Source of the DNA: JANQIV01 sp050117315
Lineage (GTDB): Bacteria; Bacteroidota; Ignavibacteria; Ignavibacteriales; Melioribacteraceae
Length of the DNA stretch: 59,727 bases
Direction of reading: 5' to 3'
Assembly (NCBI GenBank): GCA_050117315.1
Contig: JASFMY010000024.1
Span: forward strand, 1-59,727
The position numbers and the translations under genes were made by a program. The notes below the pieces were generated by a model, which did not search any database, was not told where the DNA came from, and saw nothing but the letters and a program-made list of their open reading frames with translations. Every line of letters begins with the position of its first letter. Within the stretch, counting starts at the first letter, position 1. Of the stretch, positions 1 to 8,465 are shown piece by piece.

Positions 1-135
1 ATAAACAATAGGTATTATGAGAGATTTAAGGATTTTAGAGATGCTGTATTAGGATTTTTTGAAAATGCTGAGAATATGAAAGAGGAATTAGAAAAATTTA
101 TTGGGACTCAACTGCATCTTTTGAAGCATGCTTAA
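1..135 (+). mobile_element. IS630-like transposase, 3' end only (cut by window edge)
   Basis: An open frame runs from the window edge to TAA at 133-135 and gives 44 residues. It reads like the C-terminal tail of an IS630-family DDE transposase: an aromatic and charged stretch around YYERFKDFRDAV, then GFFEN, then a KEELEKFIGTQ segment. The 3' end is followed within 3-32 nt by a motif (138-167) that recurs in a MITE-like element near 36 kb, consistent with the element's terminal repeat. The catalytic part lies outside the window, so family assignment rests on the tail alone. Confidence 0.55.
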
Positions 136-691
136 TTGCCCTAAAACCAATTTGGCTTGTGTATATATCCTCTAGAAGTTCAATAACATCACTTAGTGCG
201 GGATTCTTTTTCATTTTTCCCAATCTTTAATTGATATCTGAACTTGATTTTTTGTTTTATTTATCATTACTCAATTCCTATAAGTTTTTTAACTATAATA
301 CAAAAATAATGTATAAGGGAGAATTTACACTGTCCATTTGTCTGGTTGATTCATCATTCTTACTAGCTTTCCAATTATTTTATCATAAGTTAAGTATTAT
401 ATAACTCATCAAATTTTTCTTTCAAAATATAATTACATTTAAATGAAAATTCTAACCATGTTTGTGTTTAAGCAGATTCTGCACAGAATCACTTAATTTA
501 TGCACAAATGATCTTGGATATTTTCATGCCCTGCTATATTCTCCAGCATACAGAACGTGATGATCTTTTTATCTAATCTGTTAATGAATACTTCTAAAGA
601 CATTTATATACTTCCAACCCACTATAAAATTTAATTAACTTCACCTATTCACCCTTTCTCCCACTCTTCTTTTCTTCACAATTTACTCCAT
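136..691. other. Gene-poor stretch with gene debris
   Basis: No intact gene is seen. On the minus strand an ATG at 214 opens a short frame (98-214, 38 codons) whose first ~18 residues (MKKNPALSDVIELLEDIY) look like a real N-terminus that then runs into the IS end; it may be a gene truncated by the IS. Another minus-strand frame starts near 602 (MSLEVFINRLDKK...) and stops after about 36 codons, with further disconnected coding-like pieces down to ~330. I read these as decayed genes of unknown identity. Confidence 0.4.
138..167. repeat. Presumed right end of the IS (terminal-repeat motif)
   Basis: The motif CTAAAACCAATTTGGCTTGT, followed by GTATATA, lies just after the transposase stop. Its reverse complement, ACACAAGCCAAATTGGTTTT, is found again at 35948-35967, and a shorter inverted form lies near 36031-36045. 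A copy next to a transposase plus a paired inverted copy elsewhere suggests this is the IS terminal inverted repeat and that the 36-kb element is a non-autonomous derivative. Confidence 0.45.
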
Positions 692-1792
692 TCAAAATTC
701 TTTTAACAAAATTCCCACAATTCTCTCGGCAGCATTACCATCCCACAATTCAGGGATACTTCCCTTTTTTATTTTTCCATTTAATACATCAAGCGCAGCA
801 GATTCAGCGTTTTTTAGATCATTCCCAAGTAACTGGTTAGTTCCCACTTCCACTGTAATTGGTCTTTCGGTTGAATCACGAAGTGTAATGCATGGTACTC
901 CAAGATAAGTAGTCTCTTCTTGAATTCCACCACTGTCGGTAATTACCAATTCCACATTTTTGGTAAGAGTGAGAAAGTCTATATATCCCAAAGGGTCTAT
1001 CAGCTTAACCGATTGGCTTATTGCATGATTGAGGGCATGTATTTCAAGATTCTTCTTTGTTCTTGGGTGAATTGGAAATATTATTGTTCTTTCTTCACCT
1101 ATTCTATTTAATAACTTTATTAGTCTTTCTAATTGTTCCTTTCCGTCTACGTTGCTTGGCCGGTGTAAAGTGGTTAAAACAAATTTACCGGGTTCTACCT
1201 TTAATTTTTCAAGGATATTGGATTTATTAGTTTTCTGAAGATAATAATTCAAACTGTCGATCATCACGTTTCCTACATAATGTACTTTTGAATCATCAAC
1301 TCCTTCTTTTTTTAGATTTTCCAACCCGCTTTTTTCTGTGACAAATAAATAGTCTGAAATTGAATCAGTAAGTACTCTATTTATCTCTTCCGGCATATTT
1401 CTATCAAAACTGCGTAAACCGGCTTCAACATGAGCAACTTTAATATGAAGTTTTTTTGCTGTTAAACTACAAGCAATTGTGGAATTAACATCCCCCACTA
1501 CTATAAGAAGATCAGGCCTTTCTTGAATTAATATTTTTTCAAATTCGATCATGACCTCACCAGTTTGTTCTGCATGTGAACCGCTTCCAACTCCCAAATA
1601 AAAATCCGGTTTAGGAAGTTCTAAATCCTCAAAGAATACTTTTGACATCTTCTCATCATAGTGTTGACCCGTATGACAAATTAGATGTGTGATTGACTGA
1701 TTGGTTGATTGTATTATTGATATAAATACACGATGAAGAGGTGCTACTTTCATAAAATTTGGACGCGCACCTACTACTGAAATTATTTTCAT
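692..1792 (-). CDS. wecB: UDP-N-acetylglucosamine 2-epimerase (non-hydrolysing)
   Basis: A 366-residue cytoplasmic epimerase interconverting UDP-GlcNAc and UDP-ManNAc, or a 3-acetamido uronic acid equivalent (WbpI-type). Family motifs are clear: GARPNFMK at 8-15, HTGQHYD at ~40-46, GDVNST at ~100-105, HVEAGLRS at ~121-128, and DSGGIQEE in the C-terminal domain. Length is normal. Residues ~24-34 (SIIQSTNQS region) are an odd low-complexity insertion encoded by a short TGATTG-type repeat also seen in the gene at 9054-11084. With wbpA, wbpB and wbpD at the other end of the locus, it could supply the manno-configured diamino uronic acid. A 22-codon stump of a different wecB allele lies ~550 bp upstream. 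Confidence 0.93.
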   Translation of the reverse strand: MKIISVVGARPNFMKVAPLHRVFISIIQSTNQSITHLICHTGQHYDEKMSKVFFEDLELPKPDFYLGVGSGSHAEQTGEVMIEFEKILIQERPDLLIVVGDVNSTIACSLTAKKLHIKVAHVEAGLRSFDRNMPEEINRVLTDSISDYLFVTEKSGLENLKKEGVDDSKVHYVGNVMIDSLNYYLQKTNKSNILEKLKVEPGKFVLTTLHRPSNVDGKEQLERLIKLLNRIGEERTIIFPIHPRTKKNLEIHALNHAISQSVKLIDPLGYIDFLTLTKNVELVITDSGGIQEETTYLGVPCITLRDSTERPITVEVGTNQLLGNDLKNAESAALDVLNGKIKKGSIPELWDGNAAERIVGILLKEF

Positions 1793-1838
1793 ATATTTAA
1801 TTCCGATTTATTAAAAAAGTAAATAATTATGCAGAAAT

Positions 1839-2033
1839 TCATTTCTCTGCTGCTTTTAAGATTTGTTTAACAATTTTGGGATGTAATGTTTTACCTTTAT
1901 GAAAAGGTACGACAATCTTAATTTTATTTTTTTGATATATTCTATGACTGCCTTTTGATCTAATTAGTGAAAATCCTGAATTCAGAAGAAGTTTTACAGC
2001 TTCATTTGATGTTAGTCGAGGCTGTTTAGGCAA
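1839..2033 (-). CDS. hicA: HicA-family mRNA interferase toxin
   Basis: A 64-residue basic protein with the HicA double-stranded-RNA-binding-like fold. The conserved GSH motif with the catalytic histidine is at ~28-30 (SKGSHRIYQ), preceded by the typical helix with LLNSGF and followed by a lysine-rich tail. HicA toxins cut mRNA and are neutralised by HicB. It overlaps the upstream hicB frame by 8 nt, so the two are translationally coupled, antitoxin first. It sits between the intact epimerase gene and the epimerase stump, as cargo in a recombination junction. Confidence 0.88.
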   Translation of the reverse strand: MPKQPRLTSNEAVKLLLNSGFSLIRSKGSHRIYQKNKIKIVVPFHKGKTLHPKIVKQILKAAEK

Positions 2034-2250
2034 CTTTTACCTCAATAGAAGTATTCATAATTTCTTTACTTATAACTTCTTTGATTTCATCCTCTGTCAT
2101 AGTTTCTATATATAACTCAACAGCTTCTTTTATATTATTAACCACTTCCTCAAAACTTTCACCCTGTGAGTGACAACCTTCTAACTCAGGGCTATAAGCG
2201 AAATAACCATTATTATCTTTTTCTATAATTACACTTACTTTATATGACAT
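2026..2250 (-). CDS. hicB: HicB-family antitoxin
   Basis: A 74-residue protein with the HicB partial RNase-H-like fold: N-terminal strand pairs, the GYFAYSPELEGC core typical of HicB (residues ~15-26), then an EEVVNNIKEAVELYI helix. The C-terminus ends soon after the helix and lacks an obvious helix-turn-helix extension, so this is the short HicB form; DNA binding would need the short C-terminal strand or the HicA-HicB complex. First gene of a two-gene operon with hicA. A perfect 9-bp inverted repeat at 2279-2303 lies 29-53 nt upstream of its start and is a plausible autoregulatory operator. Confidence 0.9.
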   Translation of the reverse strand: MSYKVSVIIEKDNNGYFAYSPELEGCHSQGESFEEVVNNIKEAVELYIETMTEDEIKEVISKEIMNTSIEVKVA

Positions 2251-2278
2251 AATTATACCTCATACTTTGTGGAAATAT

Positions 2279-2303
2279 AATGATTATAGGATAAATAATC
2301 ATT
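2279..2303. promoter_or_regulatory. Operator-like palindrome upstream of hicBA
   Basis: Two perfect 9-bp arms, AATGATTAT and ATAATCATT, are separated by a 7-nt AT-rich spacer. The site lies 29-53 nt upstream of the hicB start on the coding strand, where a promoter would be. HicB antitoxins and HicAB complexes commonly bind such palindromes to repress their own promoter; binding here is inferred from position and symmetry only. Confidence 0.5.
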
Positions 2304-2345
2304 GTATATCCTTCTTGATATTTAATACCTAAATCGAGCACAATC

Positions 2346-2411
2346 TCAATGCAGCGGTGCTACTTTCATGAAGTTTGGTCGTGCACCAACGACTGACATG
2401 ATTTTTAACAT
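2346..2411 (-). pseudogene. 5' stump of a second wecB-type epimerase gene
   Basis: Directly after the stop codon of the Wzi-like gene, an ATG at 2411 opens 21 codons reading MLKIMSVVGARPNFMKVAPL then H, and then TGA. This is the start of a UDP-GlcNAc 2-epimerase and matches residues 1-20 of the intact gene at 692-1792. The codons differ at most synonymous sites (e.g. GTCGTT against GTAGTA), so it is a diverged allele, not a recent copy. It looks like a recombination scar left when the resident epimerase gene was replaced or interrupted by the hicBA segment. Confidence 0.75.
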
Positions 2412-4028
2412 TTACCATATCCCATATCTAAAGCCAAGTGACAGATAATTTTTTTTACCAAGTAAAAAATCTTGAGTTCTGTTTTCCTTTTCATCGGAAA
2501 TATCAGAATATTTATAATGTCCCAAAACAAACAATTCATGAACAAATTCATATGAAACATCTAATCCAAATGTTATATCTTTCCTATTTTCTCCATACAA
2601 AAAAGGTTCATCTTCATCATCTTCATAAGCAAAATAAACATCTAATAAATCACCTTTTCTTAATCTTTCAAAATAAGTTTCAACTTTTAATCCGCGAATA
2701 GGTTGATAATTTAATTGTATTCTTAGCTGGTCAGCATTTTGACCAAGCCAATGCCCCATAACATAATCTAAATGCTTATAAGTTGTTGTAACATTTCTGT
2801 GTTCATAAACCCAAGGATTAATTCTAGTATATTCCAATAATAAATCAAGGTTATTAAATATTAGGTTTGTTGTTTTTGCCCCCAAAGTAAAACCAAACCA
2901 TGTGTTATTTTGTTCTCCCTTTAATATTTTTGTTATCTCAGTAACATCAAAAAATATCGTTGAATATAGATGTAAATCTTTGAAATATCTTATAGAGGTA
3001 TCGAAGTAAAATTGCCCGTTACCGTCATTGATAGCACCTTGTCCGGAATCTCTGTCCAGGTATTTAAAAAACATAAATGGAATAAGCATCTCAACTCTAA
3101 AATCACCGCTGTAAACAAATGAATTACCCATTGAAAAATCCCACCACTCATTAACGGAAAACGTAAGAAGATTGGCAACAATATATTTTTTAATAAATGT
3201 TTCCTTGTCGTCCTGAAGTAATGAATTAGGAACAGGCTTTAATGTCTTTGCAGAATCAATTACTAAAGAATTAATCCAGCCATGGAAATAATTAAATCTA
3301 ATCCACTCGGCTGGATAAAGCGTAAATCGGATAAACGGGAATGATGCTGCTTTATCTGAAAGAATTAAATTGCCGAATTTCCCGTGACCCCATAACATGT
3401 AATCTTTATTAAATGAAATATCACCCCAATGCCAGCTATAATTCATACTTCCTTTGATATCACTGAATTCAATACCGTCTTCACCAGCATCTGCGTTTAT
3501 TGCATCATAACCGGTTTGAGAAGTAAAATCTTTTTTATCGTCAACAATATCACCAAATTCACCTGAATCCCTAAACTCCACATTTATTCCAAAATTATCT
3601 CCGATTGTTGAAAATGCTCTCATTCCTACCATTCTTGATGTACCGTTGTTTTTTCCAATTGATATTAATTTGTATCCAACAATTGGGGAAACTTGCAATT
3701 GGAACAATGAATCCTCATAGCTAAACAATCTATATCTTTTTCTAATATCTATATTTAATTCATATGAAAATTCTCTCATATACCAAATGAGTAATTCTTT
3801 TTCTACATCATTTAGTTCTTCTTTCCGGTATTCTATTTCTTGTATTTTTCTTGCAATGTAAATTCTACTGAACGGTAATACTTCGTCACTTATCTTTATT
3901 ATCTTTTTGGTAGCCATCCTATCAAGAAAATCATATACTTCGTCTCCAACAGGTACGTAAACAATTTGAGAATAACAATAAGTTAATAAAAAAGAGAAGA
4001 TGAAGGCTAACTTTAGAATATTTTTCAC
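2412..4028 (-). CDS. Wzi-family capsule assembly outer-membrane protein
   Basis: A 538-residue protein with a clear signal peptide (residues ~1-20, hydrophobic, ending at CYS before QIVYVPVGD). The body is rich in alternating aromatic and polar strands typical of an outer-membrane barrel and matches the Caps_assemb_Wzi family: the VGDEVYDFLDRM start region, the WGHGKFGNLILS segment in the middle, and an aromatic C-terminal strand ending in IW. Wzi proteins anchor or help export capsular polysaccharide at the cell surface. It overlaps the upstream sugar transferase gene by 4 nt, so both are probably co-transcribed. Confidence 0.82.
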   Translation of the reverse strand: MKNILKLAFIFSFLLTYCYSQIVYVPVGDEVYDFLDRMATKKIIKISDEVLPFSRIYIARKIQEIEYRKEELNDVEKELLIWYMREFSYELNIDIRKRYRLFSYEDSLFQLQVSPIVGYKLISIGKNNGTSRMVGMRAFSTIGDNFGINVEFRDSGEFGDIVDDKKDFTSQTGYDAINADAGEDGIEFSDIKGSMNYSWHWGDISFNKDYMLWGHGKFGNLILSDKAASFPFIRFTLYPAEWIRFNYFHGWINSLVIDSAKTLKPVPNSLLQDDKETFIKKYIVANLLTFSVNEWWDFSMGNSFVYSGDFRVEMLIPFMFFKYLDRDSGQGAINDGNGQFYFDTSIRYFKDLHLYSTIFFDVTEITKILKGEQNNTWFGFTLGAKTTNLIFNNLDLLLEYTRINPWVYEHRNVTTTYKHLDYVMGHWLGQNADQLRIQLNYQPIRGLKVETYFERLRKGDLLDVYFAYEDDEDEPFLYGENRKDITFGLDVSYEFVHELFVLGHYKYSDISDEKENRTQDFLLGKKNYLSLGFRYGIW

Positions 4029-6055
4029 GAACTTCTAGCCTCTTTGAAGATTATATTATAAAAAACCTTGAAGAAATACTTTACATCAGTAGAAAAGGGA
4101 TTCTCAAAATACTTATCCAAATATTTTTCTTCTGATAAAATTATTTCCTCAAGACTTTTGGGTAAATCAGCATAATATGGAGGTACTAAACCTGGTTTGG
4201 TCTTAAATCTTTTTTTCTTTAGTTCATCCGGATATAAATTCAGATAATGATTACTTAAAGGTCTTACTCCAACTAATTTTAACTGACCTTTAAACAAATT
4301 AATAAACATAGGAAATTCATCAATCCAGAGTTTTCTAAAAATTTTGCCCCAGCTACTGATTCTGAAATCATCATTAAATTTACCACCTTCTTTTAGACTG
4401 AATTTTTCATAAATAAATTGTTGGAGATATTCTGCGTAGGGGTGCATCGTTCTAAATTTATAAACAAAAAATCGGTTTCCCCCTTTCCCAATTCTTCTCA
4501 TTTTAAAAAAAGGTCCATAAGACGGATTACTATCACTTGAAGGTTCTTTGACTTTTTTGGTAATGAAATAAACAAAATTATCGATTTCTTTAATATCAAT
4601 AACCTCGAATCCACAGTAATATAACCTGCCTAATCCTTCGGCAAGCGATATTGCCCTGTTGTGCCCTTTAGTTGTAGCAAAATAAAATTTTTGAATAATT
4701 GGAAGCTTTGGACATACTCTCCTCCATAAAAAGTCAATAAAATAAAACAATTGTGCTAGATAATACGGATAAGTGTCTAAAAATCTCTTATACCTAAACT
4801 TAACGGGCTCAATTCTACTGATATAAATTCCGCCTTTAACTAATCTCTTGTTAATTTGTATTAAATATGCGTTTAGCCTTCGCATATCGTTTATCTCATG
4901 AAGATTAAGATAGAATTGGATGGTATTTTCGGGTAATACTTCAACATTATAAGGGTCTGCAGATCTCAGCATTACCGAGTTTAATATTTCTATTGACTCA
5001 AGATTTATATTCTTAGAGATAAAATCATACACCTCAGGAAACTTCTTTAAATATACCTTTTGAAGTTGTTCTCTTAAAATTGGATATTTTGCAATACCTT
5101 CTTTGTATTTGTATGATGAACCATTTGAAAATGATTTTTCAAGTGTTCTTATTTCCTCGTACTTAGTTGCTCTTAATATCTTCAATTTTACTTCGTCAGA
5201 TTTGCTGGGCGCTCTCGCTATATACATAAAAGAAAAAATAAACAATGAAGATAAACTATAAACTCCAATTCCAAATAAATAATTTAATTGTTCAGTAAAA
5301 TTAGTTCTCAAAAGGAAAACAATAAAAAAAACAAGGATTGCGAGAACAATATAAGTTTTCATGTAAGGCCAAAATGAAGAAATAAAGTTTCTTTTTACTT
5401 TATTCTGAAAGAATAAGTTTGAGAAGATTGAAGAAAAGAGCCAGCATAGATATACACCAACCAAAAGCAAAAAATGAGTTTCACTTAATTCAACTTTAGA
5501 AAATTTCATTAAATAAACGGCGAATAATGCTGAGGATAAAATTACAAATTCCCTTATAAATCTTGTTAAATTAAAACTAATATTAACTGTTTTTCTTTCT
5601 GTTGTTTTGTTACGGCTTCTTAGTCTTAAATATATCAATTCAATCAAAAAAGCTAATAACAAAGACCCAAGAATAATTTTTCTGGATAACTCAATTATTT
5701 CAAAAAGGTAAGATGTTACTGTAAGAATACCTAGCATTACAAAAAAAGACGAAATACATGATTTTAATAAAGACCAGTAGTTATGATTATTTATTCTTTG
5801 GAATTTTCTTGACACTAATGTAGAGATAAACCAGGAGGCTAAGTAAATAAACAGAAAATCCAAATATCTGGCATTAATTAACAAAGTTCCTCTTTGGAGA
5901 TAATAAAATATGAAGTATGAGAATAGATAAATTATTAAATTCGCAATAAAAGGGAGAATTATTTTAGACATGTTGAATTCATTTTTAAAAGCGAAATTTT
6001 CAGAATACGAGTTATTAATTAGAACATTAGAAGTAATTTTATGTTCTTTATTCAT
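4025..6055 (-). CDS. Membrane-anchored polyprenyl-phosphate sugar-1-phosphate transferase
   Basis: Initiating transferase that loads the first sugar phosphate onto undecaprenyl phosphate. The first ~290 residues hold many hydrophobic helices. A central part (NLHEINDMRRLNAYL...KGGIYISRIEPV) resembles a degenerate SAM-methyltransferase fold instead of the usual NAD-binding-like domain. The C-terminal ~200 residues carry the bacterial sugar transferase signature: KMRRIG, VYKFRTM, RKLWIDEFPMFINLFKGQ and VGVRPLS. I prefer the ATG at 6055, preceded by GAGG with ~6 nt spacing, over the upstream ATG at 6079; a third ATG at 5971 also exists. Whichever of the two longer starts is used, the 5' end overlaps the divergent gene at 5970. 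Confidence 0.85.
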   Translation of the reverse strand: MNKEHKITSNVLINNSYSENFAFKNEFNMSKIILPFIANLIIYLFSYFIFYYLQRGTLLINARYLDFLFIYLASWFISTLVSRKFQRINNHNYWSLLKSCISSFFVMLGILTVTSYLFEIIELSRKIILGSLLLAFLIELIYLRLRSRNKTTERKTVNISFNLTRFIREFVILSSALFAVYLMKFSKVELSETHFLLLVGVYLCWLFSSIFSNLFFQNKVKRNFISSFWPYMKTYIVLAILVFFIVFLLRTNFTEQLNYLFGIGVYSLSSLFIFSFMYIARAPSKSDEVKLKILRATKYEEIRTLEKSFSNGSSYKYKEGIAKYPILREQLQKVYLKKFPEVYDFISKNINLESIEILNSVMLRSADPYNVEVLPENTIQFYLNLHEINDMRRLNAYLIQINKRLVKGGIYISRIEPVKFRYKRFLDTYPYYLAQLFYFIDFLWRRVCPKLPIIQKFYFATTKGHNRAISLAEGLGRLYYCGFEVIDIKEIDNFVYFITKKVKEPSSDSNPSYGPFFKMRRIGKGGNRFFVYKFRTMHPYAEYLQQFIYEKFSLKEGGKFNDDFRISSWGKIFRKLWIDEFPMFINLFKGQLKLVGVRPLSNHYLNLYPDELKKKRFKTKPGLVPPYYADLPKSLEEIILSEEKYLDKYFENPFSTDVKYFFKVFYNIIFKEARSS

Positions 6056-7334
6056 TGTAAACCTCGCTACTACTTCCATATCAAATTACACGCTAAATAA
6101 TTTGATACTAAAATTTGTTATTCTTTTTTTGTTTTTTATTGTATCCTTAATGTACCTAAAAAAAATGAAGTTTAATTTCACTAATTATATTAGTAATAAA
6201 ACTTTAATTAAGCCTATTGTTTACTTATTGATATTTTCAACAATCTGCGGATTAACATTATTTTATTCCTCAAATCAAGAGTATGGTTTTATTAAATGGA
6301 TCAACTTCACTTTTATAACAATACCCTTTGTTATAATTATTTACTTATCTATCATATCATTTTTCAATTCTTCTACTCCTCCTTTCACCTTTTCATCCCA
6401 TCGTAAATCTTTTCTCACTTTTTTCTGCACTATAACTTTTATTTCTCTACTAATATCAATCTTTATAATTACCATCCATCCCTTCGATTATTCAAGCATA
6501 ACGTACCTCATTAGTTTGAAGAGATGGAGTCATGTAATCATTGGAAGGATACTCGGATTATTCATAATTATTTTTTTTCTAACAACTTTATTCGGCAAAA
6601 GTAATAAACTAAAATACATTTCTTTGTTTTTCTTTATTCTAACTGGTTACTCTTTATTTCTAACCGGATTAAGGGCCGCTATAATTGGCTTAGCAATTAT
6701 TCTCCCCCTCTCCATTCTCTTCTTCCTTTCTCCCATTCGTAGAATTCAAACAGACCTCAAAAAAAATATTATAAGATTAACACTCGCTCTAATAATAATT
6801 ATCATACTCTGCTATACCTTTCCTCCGCAAAAAGAAAAATCAATATCTAGACTAGAAAACTTAACTAAAATAGAAAAATTTAATTTTGGAAGCGACAGTG
6901 CAATAAATTCAAGATTAATAGCATGGGAAATAGCATGGGAAAGAATAAAAGAAAATCCAATTTTTGGATTAGGCTTGGGAGGATTTCACTCCTATTATAA
7001 AACAAACTTTCCTAAAAAAATAGAATACCCGCATAATTTGTTTTTAGAACTAATTGTAGAATTAGGGATTATTGGTATTATAATATCTCTATATATCATT
7101 TCTATTCTGATAAATTTATTTAGAAAATTCGTTTTCCTAATGACCAATGACCATATAACCAAATTTCAAAATAGTATTCCCTATCTCCTATCTCCTATCT
7201 CCTTGATTCTACTTTTTACTTTTTACTTGTGGTTATCTATGTTTTCTAAGGATATTGCAACAAATAGCTTGTTGATTTTATTAACGATATTTATTGTAAG
7301 AAGACTTGGGAGTAATTATTTTCATATGGTATGA
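5970..7334 (+). CDS. O-antigen polymerase/ligase (Wzy_C family) membrane protein
   Basis: A 454-residue polytopic inner-membrane protein with about 11-12 hydrophobic helices. The Wzy_C/O-antigen ligase hallmarks are visible: the LTGLRAAIIGL helix, the large loop with ENPIFGLGLGGFHSYY, and the histidine motif YPHNLFLELIVELGIIG. It either polymerises repeat units or joins the glycan to its acceptor. It is the only plus-strand gene in the locus: its start shares a CATG with an alternative start of the divergent sugar transferase, and its 3' end overlaps the SGNH gene tail-to-tail by 44 nt. The stretch near 7180-7225 is built from TATCTCC and ACTTTTT simple repeats. A second polymerase-like gene is at 26215-27522. 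Confidence 0.82.
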   Translation: MLNSFLKAKFSEYELLIRTLEVILCSLFIVNLATTSISNYTLNNLILKFVILFLFFIVSLMYLKKMKFNFTNYISNKTLIKPIVYLLIFSTICGLTLFYSSNQEYGFIKWINFTFITIPFVIIIYLSIISFFNSSTPPFTFSSHRKSFLTFFCTITFISLLISIFIITIHPFDYSSITYLISLKRWSHVIIGRILGLFIIIFFLTTLFGKSNKLKYISLFFFILTGYSLFLTGLRAAIIGLAIILPLSILFFLSPIRRIQTDLKKNIIRLTLALIIIIILCYTFPPQKEKSISRLENLTKIEKFNFGSDSAINSRLIAWEIAWERIKENPIFGLGLGGFHSYYKTNFPKKIEYPHNLFLELIVELGIIGIIISLYIISILINLFRKFVFLMTNDHITKFQNSIPYLLSPISLILLFTFYLWLSMFSKDIATNSLLILLTIFIVRRLGSNYFHMV

Positions 7335-8304
7335 GTTCTTTTTTAATTAAAAAATTTGTTGTTTCTTTTGCTGCTAATGTAGTCGCTTTCCCATTCCAAT
7401 GTGTATTCTCCTGACTTACCCATAATTCAGTTGGTTCATACTTTGAGAATAGATCAAAATAACTTAAAAAAGGAACGTCAATATTAGTAATGAATTCTGT
7501 GACCTTCTTATTTATTTCGATATAAGGATAATTTTCATCCAAGTTGGTTAATGTGGAGATTAAAACAAAGCAATAGCCTAAATTATTTTTCTCACAAAAC
7601 TTTTTAATGCGTAATGTATATTTTTTGAAATTAACCCAACCGGATTTAGTATCATCAAGATCAAAGTAGTCTTGTGGTAACAAAAATTTGGGAAAGGTGA
7701 TTTCAGCATTAATTGTACCTTTTATTAAGTAATAAAGAAAAGAATAAAATTTTGAATTTTTTCTTAACCACATATGATAAATAACTTTTTTATCTAATAT
7801 TCTGTTTTGATTTGAAGTTGCTAATATATCGTTTGTAAAAAAAAATTGAATCACTAGATTAGGAGTGTATACAGGAAATAATCTTAATAACTGGTTATAC
7901 TCATCTTGAGTATTAAACCCACCTATACCGGTGTTCACAACTTCTATGTTTATGTTGTCTGATACCTTTTTATTCAATAAATTTTCAATTTTTATTGTGA
8001 TCAAATCTTTATTTTTTAATCCGTCCCCCCAAATAAAGGAATCTCCCAAAGCAAATATTCTAAAAGTTTGGGAATCTTTTTTTTTCACGAGTTCCCTATT
8101 CCTTATCCCATAGCTATTTACTTTGTATTCTATCCCCTCAAAAATTACATTTCTATTAATTCCCTCAAGAATTATTCCTTCTCTTATTACTTCATTCTTA
8201 TTATTCGAATTCCAAAATAACCGTGCTGATAATTCGGCAATTGTGAGAAATAGAAACAGCGGAAGTAATGAAAATAAGAGATTTTTTAATATTTTCTTTA
8301 GCAA
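7291..8304 (-). CDS. SGNH/GDSL hydrolase-like membrane-anchored protein
   Basis: A 337-residue protein with an N-terminal hydrophobic segment (~8-25, LFSLLPLFLFLTIAELSA) and an SGNH-hydrolase domain: block I GDSF at ~90-93, block III FFTND at ~155-159, and the NTHWN box near ~310 with the catalytic His. Such proteins add or remove O-acyl groups on surface glycans. The start is TTG at 8304, chosen because AAAGGA lies a few nt upstream; no ATG fits as well. Its 3' end overlaps the convergent polymerase gene by 44 nt. The substrate cannot be told from sequence. Confidence 0.78.
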   Translation of the reverse strand: MLKKILKNLLFSLLPLFLFLTIAELSARLFWNSNNKNEVIREGIILEGINRNVIFEGIEYKVNSYGIRNRELVKKKDSQTFRIFALGDSFIWGDGLKNKDLITIKIENLLNKKVSDNINIEVVNTGIGGFNTQDEYNQLLRLFPVYTPNLVIQFFFTNDILATSNQNRILDKKVIYHMWLRKNSKFYSFLYYLIKGTINAEITFPKFLLPQDYFDLDDTKSGWVNFKKYTLRIKKFCEKNNLGYCFVLISTLTNLDENYPYIEINKKVTEFITNIDVPFLSYFDLFSKYEPTELWVSQENTHWNGKATTLAAKETTNFLIKKELIPYENNYSQVFLQ

Positions 8305-8465
8305 AATATCCTTTCAAATATTATAAACGGATGTAAGCAAAACAATAATATATATTCAAATGAGGTGCAACTAAGGAAAGCAAAAATAGGAAGCTTTTTT
8401 GTAGTTCTATGATTTCCCTCTTACTTTTAGCCAATAATACCCCAAATGATATTATTTTATCTATA

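Noticed and set aside
7180..7225. Phase-variable repeat switching the polymerase gene
   Set aside because: TATCTCC occurs only three times and the frame is intact; slippage of 7 nt would change frame, but so few copies give little expected instability.
8123..8326. Plus-strand 67-codon frame
   Set aside because: Antisense of the SGNH gene 5' end, low-complexity translation.
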